This document shows, piece after piece, positions 40,229-52,911 of a stretch of DNA of 64,000 nt. Below the pieces are notes generated by a model. The model had not been told where the DNA came from. It searched no databases and worked only from the letters and a program-made list of their open reading frames with translations. The stretch comes from Piper betle (lineage: Eukaryota > Streptophyta > Magnoliopsida > Piperales > Piperaceae), in NCBI GenBank assembly GCA_033002965.1, contig JAURVB010014943.1, positions 1-64,000 of the forward strand, written 5' to 3'. The position numbers were made by a program, and so were the translations under genes. The number at the start of each line of letters is the position of its first letter. Within the stretch, counting starts at the first letter, position 1.

Positions 40229-42695
40229 TGTAAAACCCGTGACTCGAGTCAGGGTTTTACGTTACCGAACCAGTCAGTTCGACCGTTGGTTCGAGTCGAG
40301 TCAGTTTCATGAACCGCGTGTTGAGTCGAGGCCAGCCATGAGTTATGAGCGATGAGAGTCAGGTGTTCGTGAATATATGATGATAACTTCAAGAAGATGG
40401 TGAGAAATGAGTTATCAGAATATATGAAAGTATGCAGTATTTTTCCTTTTTATATGTTTAATCGTAGAAATAGTTTTAGGCTGAATAACACATTAGGACG
40501 CGTTAGATTATATTCGGATGGGTTATTAGTTATAGAGCATGTCATTTGGATGTTGTTGTGTTTGTTTTGTTTTATGAGAATTTTCCATATTTTTCTAAAT
40601 TTTTGTTAGAATTTATTACAAACTAGTTATTATTTTGGCTCGAGTATGAATCATGTCAATACTTAATTACGAAACTGCCATTAAGTGTATTTTCTCCCTC
40701 TCGACACTTACCCTCCAAAAACCCTCGCCGCTGTGTGTTGCCGTCGCCACCGTTGCCGACGCCGCCCTGCCGCCGATAGACGCCACTCCGCCTTGCCGTG
40801 CCGCCCCAACAGATCCCGGCCACTGATCGCCTGCCGGCGTGCCGCCGCGATGCCGTGAAGCTGCCTCGGCCGTCGCCACTCCGAGCCTAACTCCGCCACC
40901 GTCTGGGCCACGCTGCTACCGTTGTGACCCCGACGACACCCCCTCCCCATAGCCGACGTTTCCCCCATCATCTTGACCGCCATCGAGGCCGGCCGTAGCC
41001 CCAATCGGAGGACACCGCCATCGCCGCCCATTTTCGATGCCGCCGTCTCGGCTACCCTGTTTGACAGCACCATTGGACCAAGCTCGTCGAGCTGGTGCAG
41101 ATAGACCCCCTGATTGCCCCGTCCCGAATCATCGCTGGAAAACCGCCGGAATCCGCCGAAAACTGCCGACACTCGCCGGAAAACCGCCAGAACCGCCAGA
41201 AAATTGGATTCATGGGAAATTCGCCGGATCATCCGCCGAACGCACCTGGTCCAATCTAATCAGACTTTGGATGCCGCTAGGTTCTGAATTCGAGTTTCGA
41301 GCCACGAAACGGAAACCCTAGCCATTTTCGACGCGAGGTATAATTTATTTTAACTTAATTATTTAAAAGTATTGATTATTAGAATTGCATGCTAGGATTG
41401 GTGAATTGCGTGTTATAATTATATGTATGCATGTAGAATTGATTAAGGATAAAATATGAAATTTGTTTGATTGAGTGGTGTTAAAAATGGAGGCTAAGAA
41501 ACTAATTAGGGTAACTAGGTAATGATCAAGATCTAATGCAAACTAGCCTAAGTAGACTTGCTAGAATTGATATAGGTTGATGTGTGTTGATTGATGCGTG
41601 ATTGTGTTGATTGTGTGTGCATACTATAGGATGTGTGATTCATCATGCGGAGTTAGTTTTTAGCTTGATTGTGTAGGTACGGTGTAGGAGCTCGCCGCCT
41701 AGGCACGTGCACCCATTTGGAGCTTCTACCAGGTCTGTTTAGGATTCGTTCTCTGTTTAAACTTGTGTTTTCAAAGGGTACTAAAGGCGACTGCTTGAGA
41801 GTGCTCGGCCTTCGTACTCAAGGCCAGGAGTAATATGGAAGGTGCAAAGGGCGGAAAGGAATGAGATTTGATGCGAGAAGCGATAGAGAAATGGCCAAGG
41901 TATGAGAATGAGAAAGAAGGGGGATGCTATCGACCTGAGGGCGACGACTTCCATATGTGCCCTGATGAGAGTTCTTGAGGAAGTATATGGTTTTCATTCA
42001 ACAGGAGAGTTTGCTCTCCTGTGCCAGATTGATATTAGTTATTTTCCGGGCCGGTAACACTCGTTACTGACGGTTTTCTATATATATGTAGGTGAGGAAT
42101 GCGAGCGATGAAAGCTGTCGGGACTGCGGAGGAGCAGCACGGAACCGCGCACCCATGTACTTGCCGCATGTAACATATAATGATGATGTGTTAATGCTAT
42201 GTGAATGATAATTTAGATGTGTTTGTTTGGATGAAATTCCTGTTATGAAATGAACGGATAGATGTGAATGAGCAGGGACCCTTGAGTTCAGCCTCGGCTT
42301 AGATGAAAACAAATGAGATAATAATGGAATGTCGCGGTAGATTTTTATGTTTTGTCGTATTTTGATAAAAATATTTATATACCTTTGTTGTGGACAAGTT
42401 GGCCCTTATTGCACTTTTAGGGGAAACTCGGTCCGTTTTTACGTAGTAGTATATATTTTCTTTTGGTTTCTCATTTATTGTTTTGTCTTGTTTTTGCTTG
42501 TACATCATAGCATGCATGTAGGACCGCGTTAGAACCCAATTGCTCCCATTCATGTATTTCACGTTTGTATCTCCATCTTGAGACGCCGAGGGCAGATCCG
42601 GGTCGGCTTAACCGAACCCAGTAGATTAGCGAACGGTTTGGTCGCCGGTGACATTTTCGGGCCGGTTCACGGGTAAGCCGAAATGGGGTGTTACA
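40229..42695 (+). mobile_element. A-family solo LTR, nested, internally deleted
   Basis: It begins tgtaaaacccgtgactcgag and ends aaatggggtgttaca. The flanking 5-mers ccaca / acaca match at four of five bases. It is highly similar to 48499-51502 but lacks about 430 bp corresponding to roughly 50200-50628. It includes a GC-rich block at 40690-41330. Confidence 0.85.
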
Positions 42696-42928
42696 ACACA
42701 ATAGATCTCTGACAGAGTCGAAAACATCGATCATCGGTAGTGCGGGGCCCAGAGGCAATGTAGGCGACAAGGATGGGGGCGGCGATGGGGTGAGAAGGGG
42801 AAGGTGTCGAGGTAAGGATCTCGGGGGCAATCTAGTAAATAAAGTTGACTCAACTCTAACTCGAGTCAAAAATAACAACTAACTCCTAATAAATTAAAAA
42901 ACAAATCTAAAAGAATATGGAAAAATCC

Positions 42929-43558
42929 ATAGTTGCAAAAATTGGAATCAGACGTTGAATTGGATTTGAAAGGAGTCATTGAATCGGAACAATTCATTAA
43001 AAAATCGACAAGAATCCGTTCACTTGAATTAGTCAAAATCGGCAAGTGTATATTATATTTTATGGCATTCCATTTTGATATTATAGTGTGTATTATATTT
43101 TATAGTACTTTATTATATTTTTCTTGATTTTTTAATTATTTATAATTAGCATTAATTTTTGCCAAGGCAAATGATGCCTCCAGCTGCCGTGCAAACACCC
43201 CCACCTAGCCCACCCTCAACCCATGCCCCCCACCCAGTCGCCCCCTAGCCCAATCGCTCCCCATCCCACCCCCGTCAACCCCTCGCCTCGCCCCCCACCG
43301 TTGCCGCCCACAACCACCACCCTTCCCTTCCTTCCCCACCCCCAGCTGCCCCACCCATCCCTTGTCATCGTCGCCACCCCCCCACCCCCCACCCACGTGC
43401 TGCACCACTAGCCCTTGTCGCGCCAAATCGGCTCAAATTGGCCGACTCATGGACCGATTTTTACAACTACCGATTTGCCTATTTTTTTGAATTAGAATCC
43501 TTTCGATCTGATTTAAATCAATCGATTTCGAGTGGAATCGGCCGATTTTTGCAGCTAT
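42929..43558. mobile_element. 630-bp TIR element with a C-rich core
   Basis: The left end atagttgcaaaaattgg matches the reverse complement of the right end, atagctgcaaaaatcgg. The flanks gaaaaatcc / gaaaaaatc resemble an imperfect 8-9 bp target duplication, which suggests hAT-type. It interrupts the old LTR: sequence on both sides is LTR-like. 43186-43430 is extremely C-rich and G-poor on the plus strand. No transposase. Confidence 0.65.
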
Positions 43559-44029
43559 GAAAAAATCACATATAATATAATACACTCAATAACATCAAAA
43601 TGATATATTCTATAACTAATTAACCCATACAAACTGCTATATAACGCATCCTAATGTGTTATTCGGCTTAAAAAATTCTAAAATCAAATATATAAAAAAA
43701 ATAACTGCACACTGTCATATACTATGATAACTCATTTCTCATCATTTCTCGGATGTTATCATCATATACTCGGGTACACTTGACCGTCATCACTCATAAC
43801 GCATGGCTGGGCTTGGCTAGTATGCGGGTCATGAAACTAACTCAACTTAAACCGACGACTGAACCTACTAATTCATTACTATAAAATTCTAACTCCAATT
43901 ACGGGTTTTACAACCTTCCCACCTTAGAAAAATTTTGTCCTTAAAATTTTACCGAAGGAAGTTTCAAACTCATCAATAATCTGAAGAGCCAAGTCCCAAC
44001 TAAAGTGCCTGATCATGAAGCTAGTTGCT

Positions 44030-44447
44030 TGAATATCACTGGGTATCTCTTCCTCATTTTGTCTTCATGTTCCCATGTTGATTCTTCAACTCCTCGTCGA
44101 GTCCACTACACTCATACTAGAGGAACTTCTTTCCATTGGAGAACTTTCACTCGGTGATCCACGATCTTGACTGCATCTTCTGTATATGTCAAGTCATGTT
44201 GCAACTCTATCTCTCTAAAACTAACAACATGAGAGTTTTCTGGATGGTACACCTTCAACAATGACACATGGAAGACATCATGCATAGCTGATAGATGAGG
44301 CGGCAATGCTAGCCTATAAGCCACTAGTCCAATGCGCTCGATCATATCAAACGGTCCAATAAATCGTGGACCAAGGTTCCCACACATCCCGAATCTCATG
44401 TTTCCCTTAGTCAAAGAGACCTTTAGGAGAATGTGTTCTCCTAACAC
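44030..44447 (-). pseudogene. Ty3 integrase C-terminus and chromodomain
   Basis: The frame has LLKVSLTKGNMRFG, LGPRFIGPFDMIERIG.., YRLALPPHLSAMHDVFHVS and VYHPENSHVV, then DHRVKVLQWKEVPLV. A frame change leads to EESTWEHEDKMRKRYP (about 44040-44100). This arrangement is typical of Del/Tekay chromoviruses. Frameshift and stops show decay. Confidence 0.85.
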
Positions 44448-44899
44448 AAAATGAACCTCATGTCTCTGCTGATCGGCATAACTTTTTTGTCTGTCCTACA
44501 CTAACTTCATTCTCTTCCTGATCCGCATTACTATCTCCTGTGTTTGCTGAATTATTTCTAGCCCAACTACCATTGGTTTGCTACCCTACACCCAACATAC
44601 TAGGGATCGACATTGTCTAGCATAAAGCACTTCGAATGGTGTCATTTCGATTGTGGCCTGATAATTGTTATTGTACGAGTACTCTACTAGAGGTAGATGC
44701 TCTTCCCAACTTCCTCTGAAGTCGAGAATGCTTGCTTGGAGCAAATCCTTTAGTATTGTAAGGTGCTCTCAGTCTACCCGTCTGTTTGAGTATGAAATGT
44801 TGTGTTGAATCTTGACTCAATGCCCATAGATGTCTTGAGAGTTTTCCAAAATCAAGATGTGAACCTCAGATCCATGTTTAATATGATCTCCCGTAGCAC

Positions 44900-45330
44900 T
44901 CCATGTAGCCGTATATCTGATCACTGTATAGCGTGGCCAAAGTGGTCAGTGGGTAATCCATCCTGATTGGTATGAAGTGTGCACTCCTTGTGAGTTGATC
45001 TACTATGACCCAGATAGCATCCTTCTATTGGTGGGTCCTCGGCAAACCAACCACAAAGTAGTACGCTATGCTCTCCCACTTCCACTCTAGGGTTTCCAAT
45101 GGTTGTATTGTTCCACCTATACATACATGCAAAGCTTTCACTTGTTGGCACACCAAACATCTAGCGACTGTGTCGTACACCTCTCTCTTCATTCCTGGTT
45201 ACCAATAAGTTCATCGGATATCGTGATACATCTTCACTCCACATAGATGCATTGCGCATTGCAAATGTAGCATGCATTTGTGTCTGCTCTGCACTCACCT
45301 CCATGACGACGTTTGCAAATCTAACAGAAA
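44900..45330 (-). pseudogene. Ty3 integrase zinc finger and start of catalytic core
   Basis: Minus-strand frames show KMYHDI, PGMKREVYDTVARCLVC, QQVKALHVC, ETLEWKWESI, VGLPRTHQ and VIVDQLTRSAHFIP, the order found in Ty3 integrases. In-frame stops interrupt it. Confidence 0.75.
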
Positions 45331-45559
45331 GGTAGTCGGTTGCCCTGAACCTGGCCATCCATATCCCTCATGGCACCTGGTGCATCTGCTCAACATCTTT
45401 GTTCTGGTCCATGCTCTAGCTAATATGGCCCTCTGCTCAAAGTATTGGCAAGGTCGAGCAGCTATAACTCACTCTTACTCACCTGCGGCTCTTGCTACAT
45501 CACCAAAAATAGCAAACTTCCTATCTAAGTAAGCCATCTGGACCTCATGATGGAAACCA

Positions 45560-46640
45560 TCTAAAAGGGCACTATTCTCTTTCTTTAAATGGGAACCAAA
45601 TCTGGCGCAAACCTTTCCAGAGCTCTGAATCTAGTCTCATATTGCACCACTATCATAAGACCTTGCTTCAGTGTGTAGAATTCTAGCTCCTTTCTCTTCC
45701 TAACATTTGGAAAAAAGTACTTCCCAAACTCTCCTATGAACTCTTCCTATGTGATGTCTTAAAGTTGTCGGTGAGCAAATGTGGAACCCATCATTAAAGT
45801 CGACAATATTCTGGCTTCATCTTGGACTACTCCTATAGTGATGCATACCATGTGCTCCATTGGGCATGCCATATTGCCAAACACTACTATAGCTGATGAT
45901 ATCCACAAGATTGCCTCTTCTGTATCCAACTTCCCAACATCCACCATTTTTCACTAACTTTTCAAATTGCCACAGTTCCAAATTTCCTGCTTTAGCTGGT
46001 CTGTTAGATCCTTCTCCTAGCTCATGCTGCAAAAATTGTAGTCCTGTACCTACTAGTACACTGTCAAATCTTGCAGCTCTACTTCCACCTGCAATATGCC
46101 TGCTACCTATTACTATGGGTCCATTAACATCTAGGCCCATTCTTGCCTGAAATGGGACAAATAAAGGAGCCGTTGTTCGAGTAGCCCTTTGTTGCAATGG
46201 TGGTGGAGGAGACGGTGACGAAGGGCCCATGGGAACTACTGGCTCTCCTAGTGCCTCATCTTCCACTACTGGTCTCTTCTCAGCTCTAACTATTGAGAGG
46301 GCTATCTGTCTGCGCTCCCTCTTGAATTCCTCTTTGTTTTGCTGGATCTATATCCGAGCCTCAGCAAATCTAGCAATCACTGCATCTCTCTCCTATCTGG
46401 TAGGACTACTGCAGTGCCTGTCATGGTGACGACTCCCACTACGTCGACTAAGTGAGATTGGCACACTGGCCTTTCCGAATAACATGGCAGTCCTAGGTCA
46501 ACTAGATGTATTGTCATTGTGACCATGGCTGTGATTGTCTTGTCTATGCAATGGAAGGGACGGGGCCCTAATCGATGTCCTACAAGTCTGTCTCACCATT
46601 CTGCTAGTAATCACTCCTCTAACCTAAACACCCTGTCACA
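45560..46640 (-). pseudogene. Ty3 gag remnant
   Basis: An open stretch at 45817-46266 has a proline-rich start, then FLQHELGEG and LELWQFEKLVKNGGCWEVG, resembling Tekay gag capsid only loosely. It is assigned mainly by position between the PBS-like site and integrase. Confidence 0.5.
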
Positions 46641-46769
46641 CTGGTGATTGGTAAGAAAATTTACAATAAAAAAATTAAGACAGAAATATACCTATCTACA
46701 CAACTTGGAAGTAGCTTTTGCACACATGAAACCAGTAATACATCTACCATCTTAATCAACCAAGGATTA

Positions 46770-46781
46770 CCTTTGATACTA
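46770..46781 (-). promoter_or_regulatory. Primer binding site of the Ty3 element
   Basis: Minus strand tagtatcaaagg, a diverged match to the initiator Met tRNA complement, four bases inside the LTR end at 46786. Confidence 0.55.
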
Positions 46782-46785
46782 AGAC

Positions 46786-46857
46786 TATAACACCCCATTT
46801 TCCTCACCTATGAAACGAACTGGAAATGCTACTGGCAAATGAACCGTTTGCTAATTC
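46786..46857 (-). repeat. 5' LTR stub of the Tekay-type element
   Basis: About 70 bp ('aacaccccattttcctcacc', 'ggaaatgctactggcaa', 'cgtttgctaatt') match the 3' end of A-type LTRs, then the sequence switches to another LTR starting 'aacaccccgatttcgattc'. Confidence 0.55.
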
Positions 46858-49800
46858 AACACCCCGATTTCGATTCACCTGATAACCAAATCAAAAATCT
46901 TACGATCTAGTCAAGTCATGTTTAAAGTTGTTGGTCGGTAAGACTCGAGCAATAAAATAGATAAGAATAACCCACTTGGTGTCATGAGAATGGAAGACAT
47001 TTTTAAATATGGGTCAAAACACATCAAATATAAATAAAAGTAAGTACAAAATAACAGTGCTGAGCAAAAGTGTGTGTAGCATTTACTCCATTTCAAGACC
47101 TACATATATAATATGAAAAATATCAGTAACGAGTGTTACTGGTCCGAAAAATAACTAGTGCAACTGGCAAATGGGTATTCCATTACCCACGAAACTTATA
47201 AAACTTCAGAATTGCCTCACATTGGGCGGTAAGCAAACATACTTAAACAAGTATCAGCTCACATGCACGGTTTATATTTATATTCATACATAGAATGCTT
47301 AAGCCCTCACATCTTCTATATTTCACCCGTTATGGTACTCGAGTGGCAAAAGGAGCAGTTACGTTAGTGCCACAAATTTCGAAAATGTGTTGTGTTACGT
47401 AGTACCCTCATACACTGCACTACCTTAAGGTTTGAAGGATTACTAGTGTGGTCCATACTGCTCAGTCTCTTATTCATGAAATTCGTAAAAATGCGCGTAC
47501 TTATATTTTAGGTTTAGGGAAGAGACTTATATCATATATTTTCTAGAGCTTTAGTTCGAAAACCAACAAGAGATCTCATCTTTGTAGTTTTATTAAACAT
47601 GTGTTGAAATACAGCTAAATGGTCTGACATCAGAGGGATCTGATAAAACACTGCCGATGTCGCCCTACGTTTAAAACACGATTATACTCTACACACAGTA
47701 AGTCAAGCAGAGAGGGGAGTCCTATGGATATGTGGTCTAAGCTCCAAGCATATCAACACATCTACGACGAGTTCAGACTCCGTAACATACATCAAAACCC
47801 ACTACTAGGTAAAAATACCGATGTCTTTATATGATGTATGCTCGTGGTGTGTGCTCATATCATCAATACATCACAATAAAGAAAGCAATACTAACAAACC
47901 TATAATTAAACATGTGACACGTAAATCGAGACATAATAATAATAAATAAATAAATAGACAAAGAAATACACTCATAGATAATTAGATAAACAATAAATAT
48001 ATGAACATAAATAACACTCTAAACATAAAATAAAAATATAATTATACTATACGAATACACCAGTAAACACGAGTAAATGTCATATACACTTGTGTTAGTA
48101 AATATACAAGTAATTAAATAAATAATTAATTAATTAATAATAATTCAATAAATAAATAAATAAGCAAATAGTTAATACTCATTAATCATGAATAATAATA
48201 ATAGCATGCTATATAGTAGAAGAATACATCATTAAATACAAATAAATAATAACAAACGTGCGAACAAACAAATAGATAAATAAATAAATACATATATATA
48301 TATACACAATTTAGTAAATATAAATAAGATTAATATTAATAAGCAAATATATCATTAATAATAATAAGTAATTGTACAAACATGCATTATAATCAATAAA
48401 TACATGACTAATACCAAATGAATAATAATAAATAAATAAATAAAAGAATAAATAAAGAAAAATAATCATAACATCCAAACATGCTAACTCATGTGAATTG
48501 TAAAACTCGTGACTCGAGTCAGGGTTTTATGTTACCGAACCAGTCGGTTCATCTGTTGGTTCGAGTCGAGTCAGTTTCATGAACCGCGTGCTGAGTTGAG
48601 GTCAGCCGTGAGTTATGAGCGATGAGAGTCAGGTGTACCTGAATATATGATGATAACGTCGAGAAGATGGTGAGATATGAGTTATCAGAATATATGAAAG
48701 TATGTAGTATTTTTTTCTTTTTTATATGTTTGATTGTAGAAATAGTTTTAGGCCGAATAACGCATTAGGACGCGTTGGATTATATTCGGGTGGGTTATTA
48801 GTTATAGAGCATGCCATTTGGATGTTGTTGTGTTTGTTTTATTTTATGTAATTTTTCCATATTTTTCTAGATTTTTTTAGAATTTATTACAAGCTAGTTA
48901 TTATTTTGACTCGAGTAGGAATCGAGTCAATACATATTTACGAAACTGCCATTGAGGGTATTCTTCTCCCTCCCGACACTTACCCTCCCTAAACCCTCGC
49001 CGTGTGCGCTGCCGCCGCCGCCGACGCAGTGCTGCCAACAATCGACGCCCTCCTGCCTTGCCGTGCCGTCGCCATGCCGCCACGACCAACCCCGGCCACC
49101 GATCGCCTGCCAGCGCGTCGCCGCGACGCCACGAGGCCGCCTCGGCCGTTGCCACTCCGGGCTGGATTCCGCCGGCGCCGACGTCGTACACCGCCGATCA
49201 ACGCCGCCCTGCCCCGCCGTGCAGTCGCCGTGCCGCCACGATCCACCCCGGCCACCGTCTCGTCGCCACGACGCCAATCACCCCACAAGCCACGACACGC
49301 TCCCTCGTCGATTCACCGCCGTCCGGGCTGCTCCGCCACAGCTGTGACCCCGACATTTCCCCCATCATCCAGACCGCCATCGAGGCCAGCCACAGCCCCG
49401 ATCGGAGCACGCCGCCGCTGCCCCTTTTACGCCGCCGCCGCCACCTTTTCGAGGCCGCCGCCGATGGCCATCGCCGCCCTGGCTGCTTTGTTTGACACCA
49501 CCATTGGACCAAGCTCGTCGAGCTGGTGCCGATAGACCCCCTGATTGCCCCGTCCCGAATCATTGCCGGAAAACTGCCGGAATCCGCCGGAAAACCGCCG
49601 ACACTAGCCGGAAAACCGCCGGAACCGCTGGAAAATTGGATTCGTGGGAAATTCGCAGGATCATCCGCCGAACGCACGCGGTCCAATCTGATCGGACTTC
49701 GGACACCGCTAGGTGTCGAATTCGAGTTTCGAGCCACGAAACGGAAACCCTAGCCGTCGCCGATTTTCGACGACGCGAGGTATAATTTATTTTAATTTAA

Positions 49801-52800
49801 TTAGTTAAAAATATTGGTTATTAGAATTGCATGCCAGGATTTGTGTGTGTGTTATAAATATATATATTTTTTAATGTAGGTTTGATTAAGAATAGAAATA
49901 TGAAATTGTTTGGTTGAGTGGTGTTAAAAATGGAGGCTAAGAAACTAATTAGGGTAACTAGGTAATGATCTTGATCTAATGCAAACTAGCCTAAGTAGAC
50001 TTGCTAGAATTGATATAGGTTGATGTGTGTTGATTGATGCGTGATTGTGTTGATTGTGTGTGCATGCTATAGGATGTGTGATTCATCATGCGGGCGTTAG
50101 TTTTTAGCTTGATTGTGTAGGTATGGTGTAGGAGCTCGCCGCCTAGGCGCGTGGACCCGTTTGGAGCTTCTACCAGGTCCGTTTAGGACTCGTTCTCTGT
50201 TTTACGCTATTCTATTGTGGATTTGATTTATCATGTGCAGGACGAGTTAAGTGGCGTTTTATCGGATCCCACTTAACTCGGGCCATTTAACCAACAGTTT
50301 TGTTTCGGATTAATAACCCTCGAGGATGAGATCCCTCGAGTTTGTTTTTGAACTTCAGATCCAGCTCACGATGCCTTCGGGCCTATTGTATGAATCCCAA
50401 CCTAGACCTATATATATGTATAGTTTTTGCGTTTTCAGTGAGAGATTGAATGAGGGAAATCCGACTACCGTGCTACGCGAGCGGGCACGTGTGTGTCGAT
50501 AGTGGGCTCTGGAATGGTGTGTGGGCCGTTTCATTCCCGAGGGATCCTGACAACTCCACCTTTGAGTTCCTCAAACCCGGAGAAGTGTGGAGGTTCACGG
50601 GTACTGCATTGCAGCGCATGTCTAGACTTGTGGTTTCAAAGGGTACTAAAGGCGACTGCCTGAGAGTGCTCGGCCTTCGTGCTCAAGGCCAGGAGTAATA
50701 TGGAAGGTGCAGAGGGCGGAAAGGAATGAGATTTGATGCGAGAAGCGATAGAGAAATGGCCAAGGTATGAGAATGAGAAAGAAAGGGGGACGCTGTCGAC
50801 CCGAGGGCGACGGCTCCCATATGTGCCCTGATGAGAGTTCTTGAGGAAGTATATGGTTTTCATTCAACAGGAGAGTTTGCTCTCCTGTGCCAGATTGATA
50901 TTAGTTATTTTCCGGGCCGGTAACACTCGTTACTGACGGTTTTTCTATATATATGTAGGTGAGAAATGCGAGGGATGAAAGCTGTCGGGACTGCGGAGGA
51001 GCAGCACGGAACCGTGCACACATGTACCTGCCACGTGTAATCTATAATGACGGTGTGTTATTGCTACGTGAATGATAATTTTGATGTGTTTGTTTAGATA
51101 AATTGCTTGATATGAAATGAACGGATAAATGTGAATGAGTAGTGAGTTTGGAGTTCAGGCTCGGTTGAATTGGAACGAAGGAGATAATGATGAATGCTAC
51201 GGTAGATTATCATGTTTTATCGTATTTTGATAAAATATTTATATACCCTTGTTGTGGATAATTTTTTATTAAAAAATTTCTTGCCATTGCATGGTTTTGT
51301 TTTGCTTGCACATCATAGCATGCATGTAGGACTACGTTAGAACCCACGCATCCCATCCATGCATTTCATGTTTGCATCTCCATCTTAAGACGCCGAGGGT
51401 AGATCCGGGCCGGCTTAACCGAACCCAGTAGATTAGCGAACGGTTCGGTCGCCGGTGACATTTCTGGGTCGGTTCACGGGTGAGCCGAAATGGGGTGTTA
51501 CATGAATATTCATTTAAACTAATATGGATGTTCTCGAATTCCAAAAAACGGTATAGGAAAAGATGAAAACAGTTCGAAAATTAGCTGAACCAGTCCAAAC
51601 CAAAGTGAATTAGACCGAGTCAAATGGGCCGAACCAACTCCATTTGGGTTAACTGGAAAATGGGTTTGGTTGACTAGGTGGACATGAACTGGATTGATGG
51701 ACATGGACACTAGCTCAAACTTGCAGACTCGGGCATGAATTGGCGGGCTGGCAAACCTGGGCATGGCCAAGTTGATGCGAACGCAGGCAGTCGGACATCA
51801 GCAGCTACATTGGCAAACGATCTGGATGGGGGGCAGCAGTGCCCGTTGTCGGAAAACACCGACAACAAGGCGGCTGGGGTAGCCGCTGGTCGGGATTGAT
51901 GGCCCATGTGACGTGGAACATGATGGTGGTGGCGATTGGCGGAGTCCGTCTGGTGGCTGGTCGAAAAATGGCCAGAAAGAGGGCGATATCGCCGTCAGGT
52001 GTGGTGACATCGCCGACGGCAATTGCAGCTGTGGTGGTCATCGTGGGTTGTTGTAAAATGGAGATATCAGCAATATGAAGCTACGTAGGTGTTTGGATCG
52101 GTCGAAGGTGGCTCGCCGGTGCCGAAAAAAGGCCTGAAAGGTGGCGGTGACAGAAATCAAGTTGAAAAACTCCCTCACCGATAGAGAGTGCAGTGGTGCC
52201 GGTGGTCGTGAATGGTATGAATGAAAAGTTGGCTGCGAGGCAGTCATTGGGGTGCTGGTCCCGTGGCCGGGGGCAAGGCTGGGACTCACAAACGGCTGAG
52301 GTGGTGGTGGCATTAGGGGTGTAACTATGAAATCCCGAGAAATCTATCATAAGTAACATGGGAATGCTAGGGCTAATGTGGACGGCTTAGATCTTGCCAC
52401 ATGGCATGATCTTAATGTTTGACAACTCTCCCTCTAGTGGGACTCACCTATGGGTATATGTAATATACATATGGACGGAAAGCTTAGTTCGAGACCATCG
52501 AAAATTAAAATTGATTTGAGTCCTAAAAGTGACTCTATAGGTAGGAATCGAAGCAAGAAGGCTAAATGGGACTCGAACCCTGAACTCAATCAAGCTGGGC
52601 CCATAGGGCACAATCGAGTAATTCAAAATTCCTATGTTGCATGCAAATGAAATACCTAGAAAATCCCAAATGGATACTAAACACTGCATCTGCATAGATG
52701 TAGGCTTAAAACCCTGGCTAACTAATAAAAAAAATCATTTGTATACCTAGTGTATATACTCATAACTCGTGTTTTGATATATGTATCATATGCATGTCGG

Positions 52801-52911
52801 GCATCCTCATATTCTTAAAATTAGTTTGTCTCGAACTTGTTCGAACCAACTCAAGACTTGCCCGAACCGGGCAACTTACAAGCGGGTAAAACCCTAAGCT
52901 AAACTGGGTTT
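46858..52911 (-). mobile_element. 3' LTR of second Ty3-type element (D), carrying a nested solo LTR
   Basis: 46858-48498 aligns with 60945-62420: 'catgtttaaagttgttggtc', 'cccacttggtgtcatgagaa', and long 'ataaataaataa' runs. It continues at 51503-52911, ending 'ctgggttttaca' against a polypurine-like stretch (minus ..AAGGAGGAGAGGT). Without the nested LTR it is about 3.05 kb. Confidence 0.65.
48499..51502 (+). mobile_element. A-family solo LTR with perfect TSD, nested
   Basis: It runs from tgtaaaactcgtgactcgag to aaatggggtgttaca, 3004 bp, flanked by tgaat at 48494-48498 and 51503-51507. There is no internal region. A GC-rich block of about 800 bp spans 48960-49790. Long frames there (for example 177 aa at 49002-49535) reflect composition. 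Confidence 0.92.

Larger units (their letters stand above)
38010..43912 (-). mobile_element. 3' LTR of a Tekay/Del-type Ty3 element, interrupted by nested insertions
   Basis: The parts 38010-40228 and 42701-43912 align in order with the A-family LTR: 'cccctaaaagtgcaataggg', 'ggcgagctcctact', 'cctaatgtgttat' and an end 'gggttttaca'. The right end abuts a polypurine tract (minus CTAAGGTGGGAAGGT), so it is the 3' LTR of the minus-strand element at 43913-46785. It is clearly older than the nested solo LTR. The left end near 38010 (taaaacatccc for tgtaacacccc) is diverged. Confidence 0.7.
43913..46785 (-). mobile_element. Internal region of a Tekay/Del-type Ty3 element, deleted
   Basis: From right to left (its 5' to 3') it holds a PBS-like site, gag remnants, integrase zinc finger, integrase core/C-terminus, chromodomain and a polypurine tract. 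At only 2.9 kb it lacks protease, RT and RNase H, so it is internally deleted and cannot be autonomous. Confidence 0.8.

Noticed and set aside
49002..49535. 177-residue open frame, with 163- and 179-residue overlapping frames
   Set aside because: Several frames on both strands are open at once, the mark of a GC-rich repeat rather than a gene; it lies in a solo LTR.
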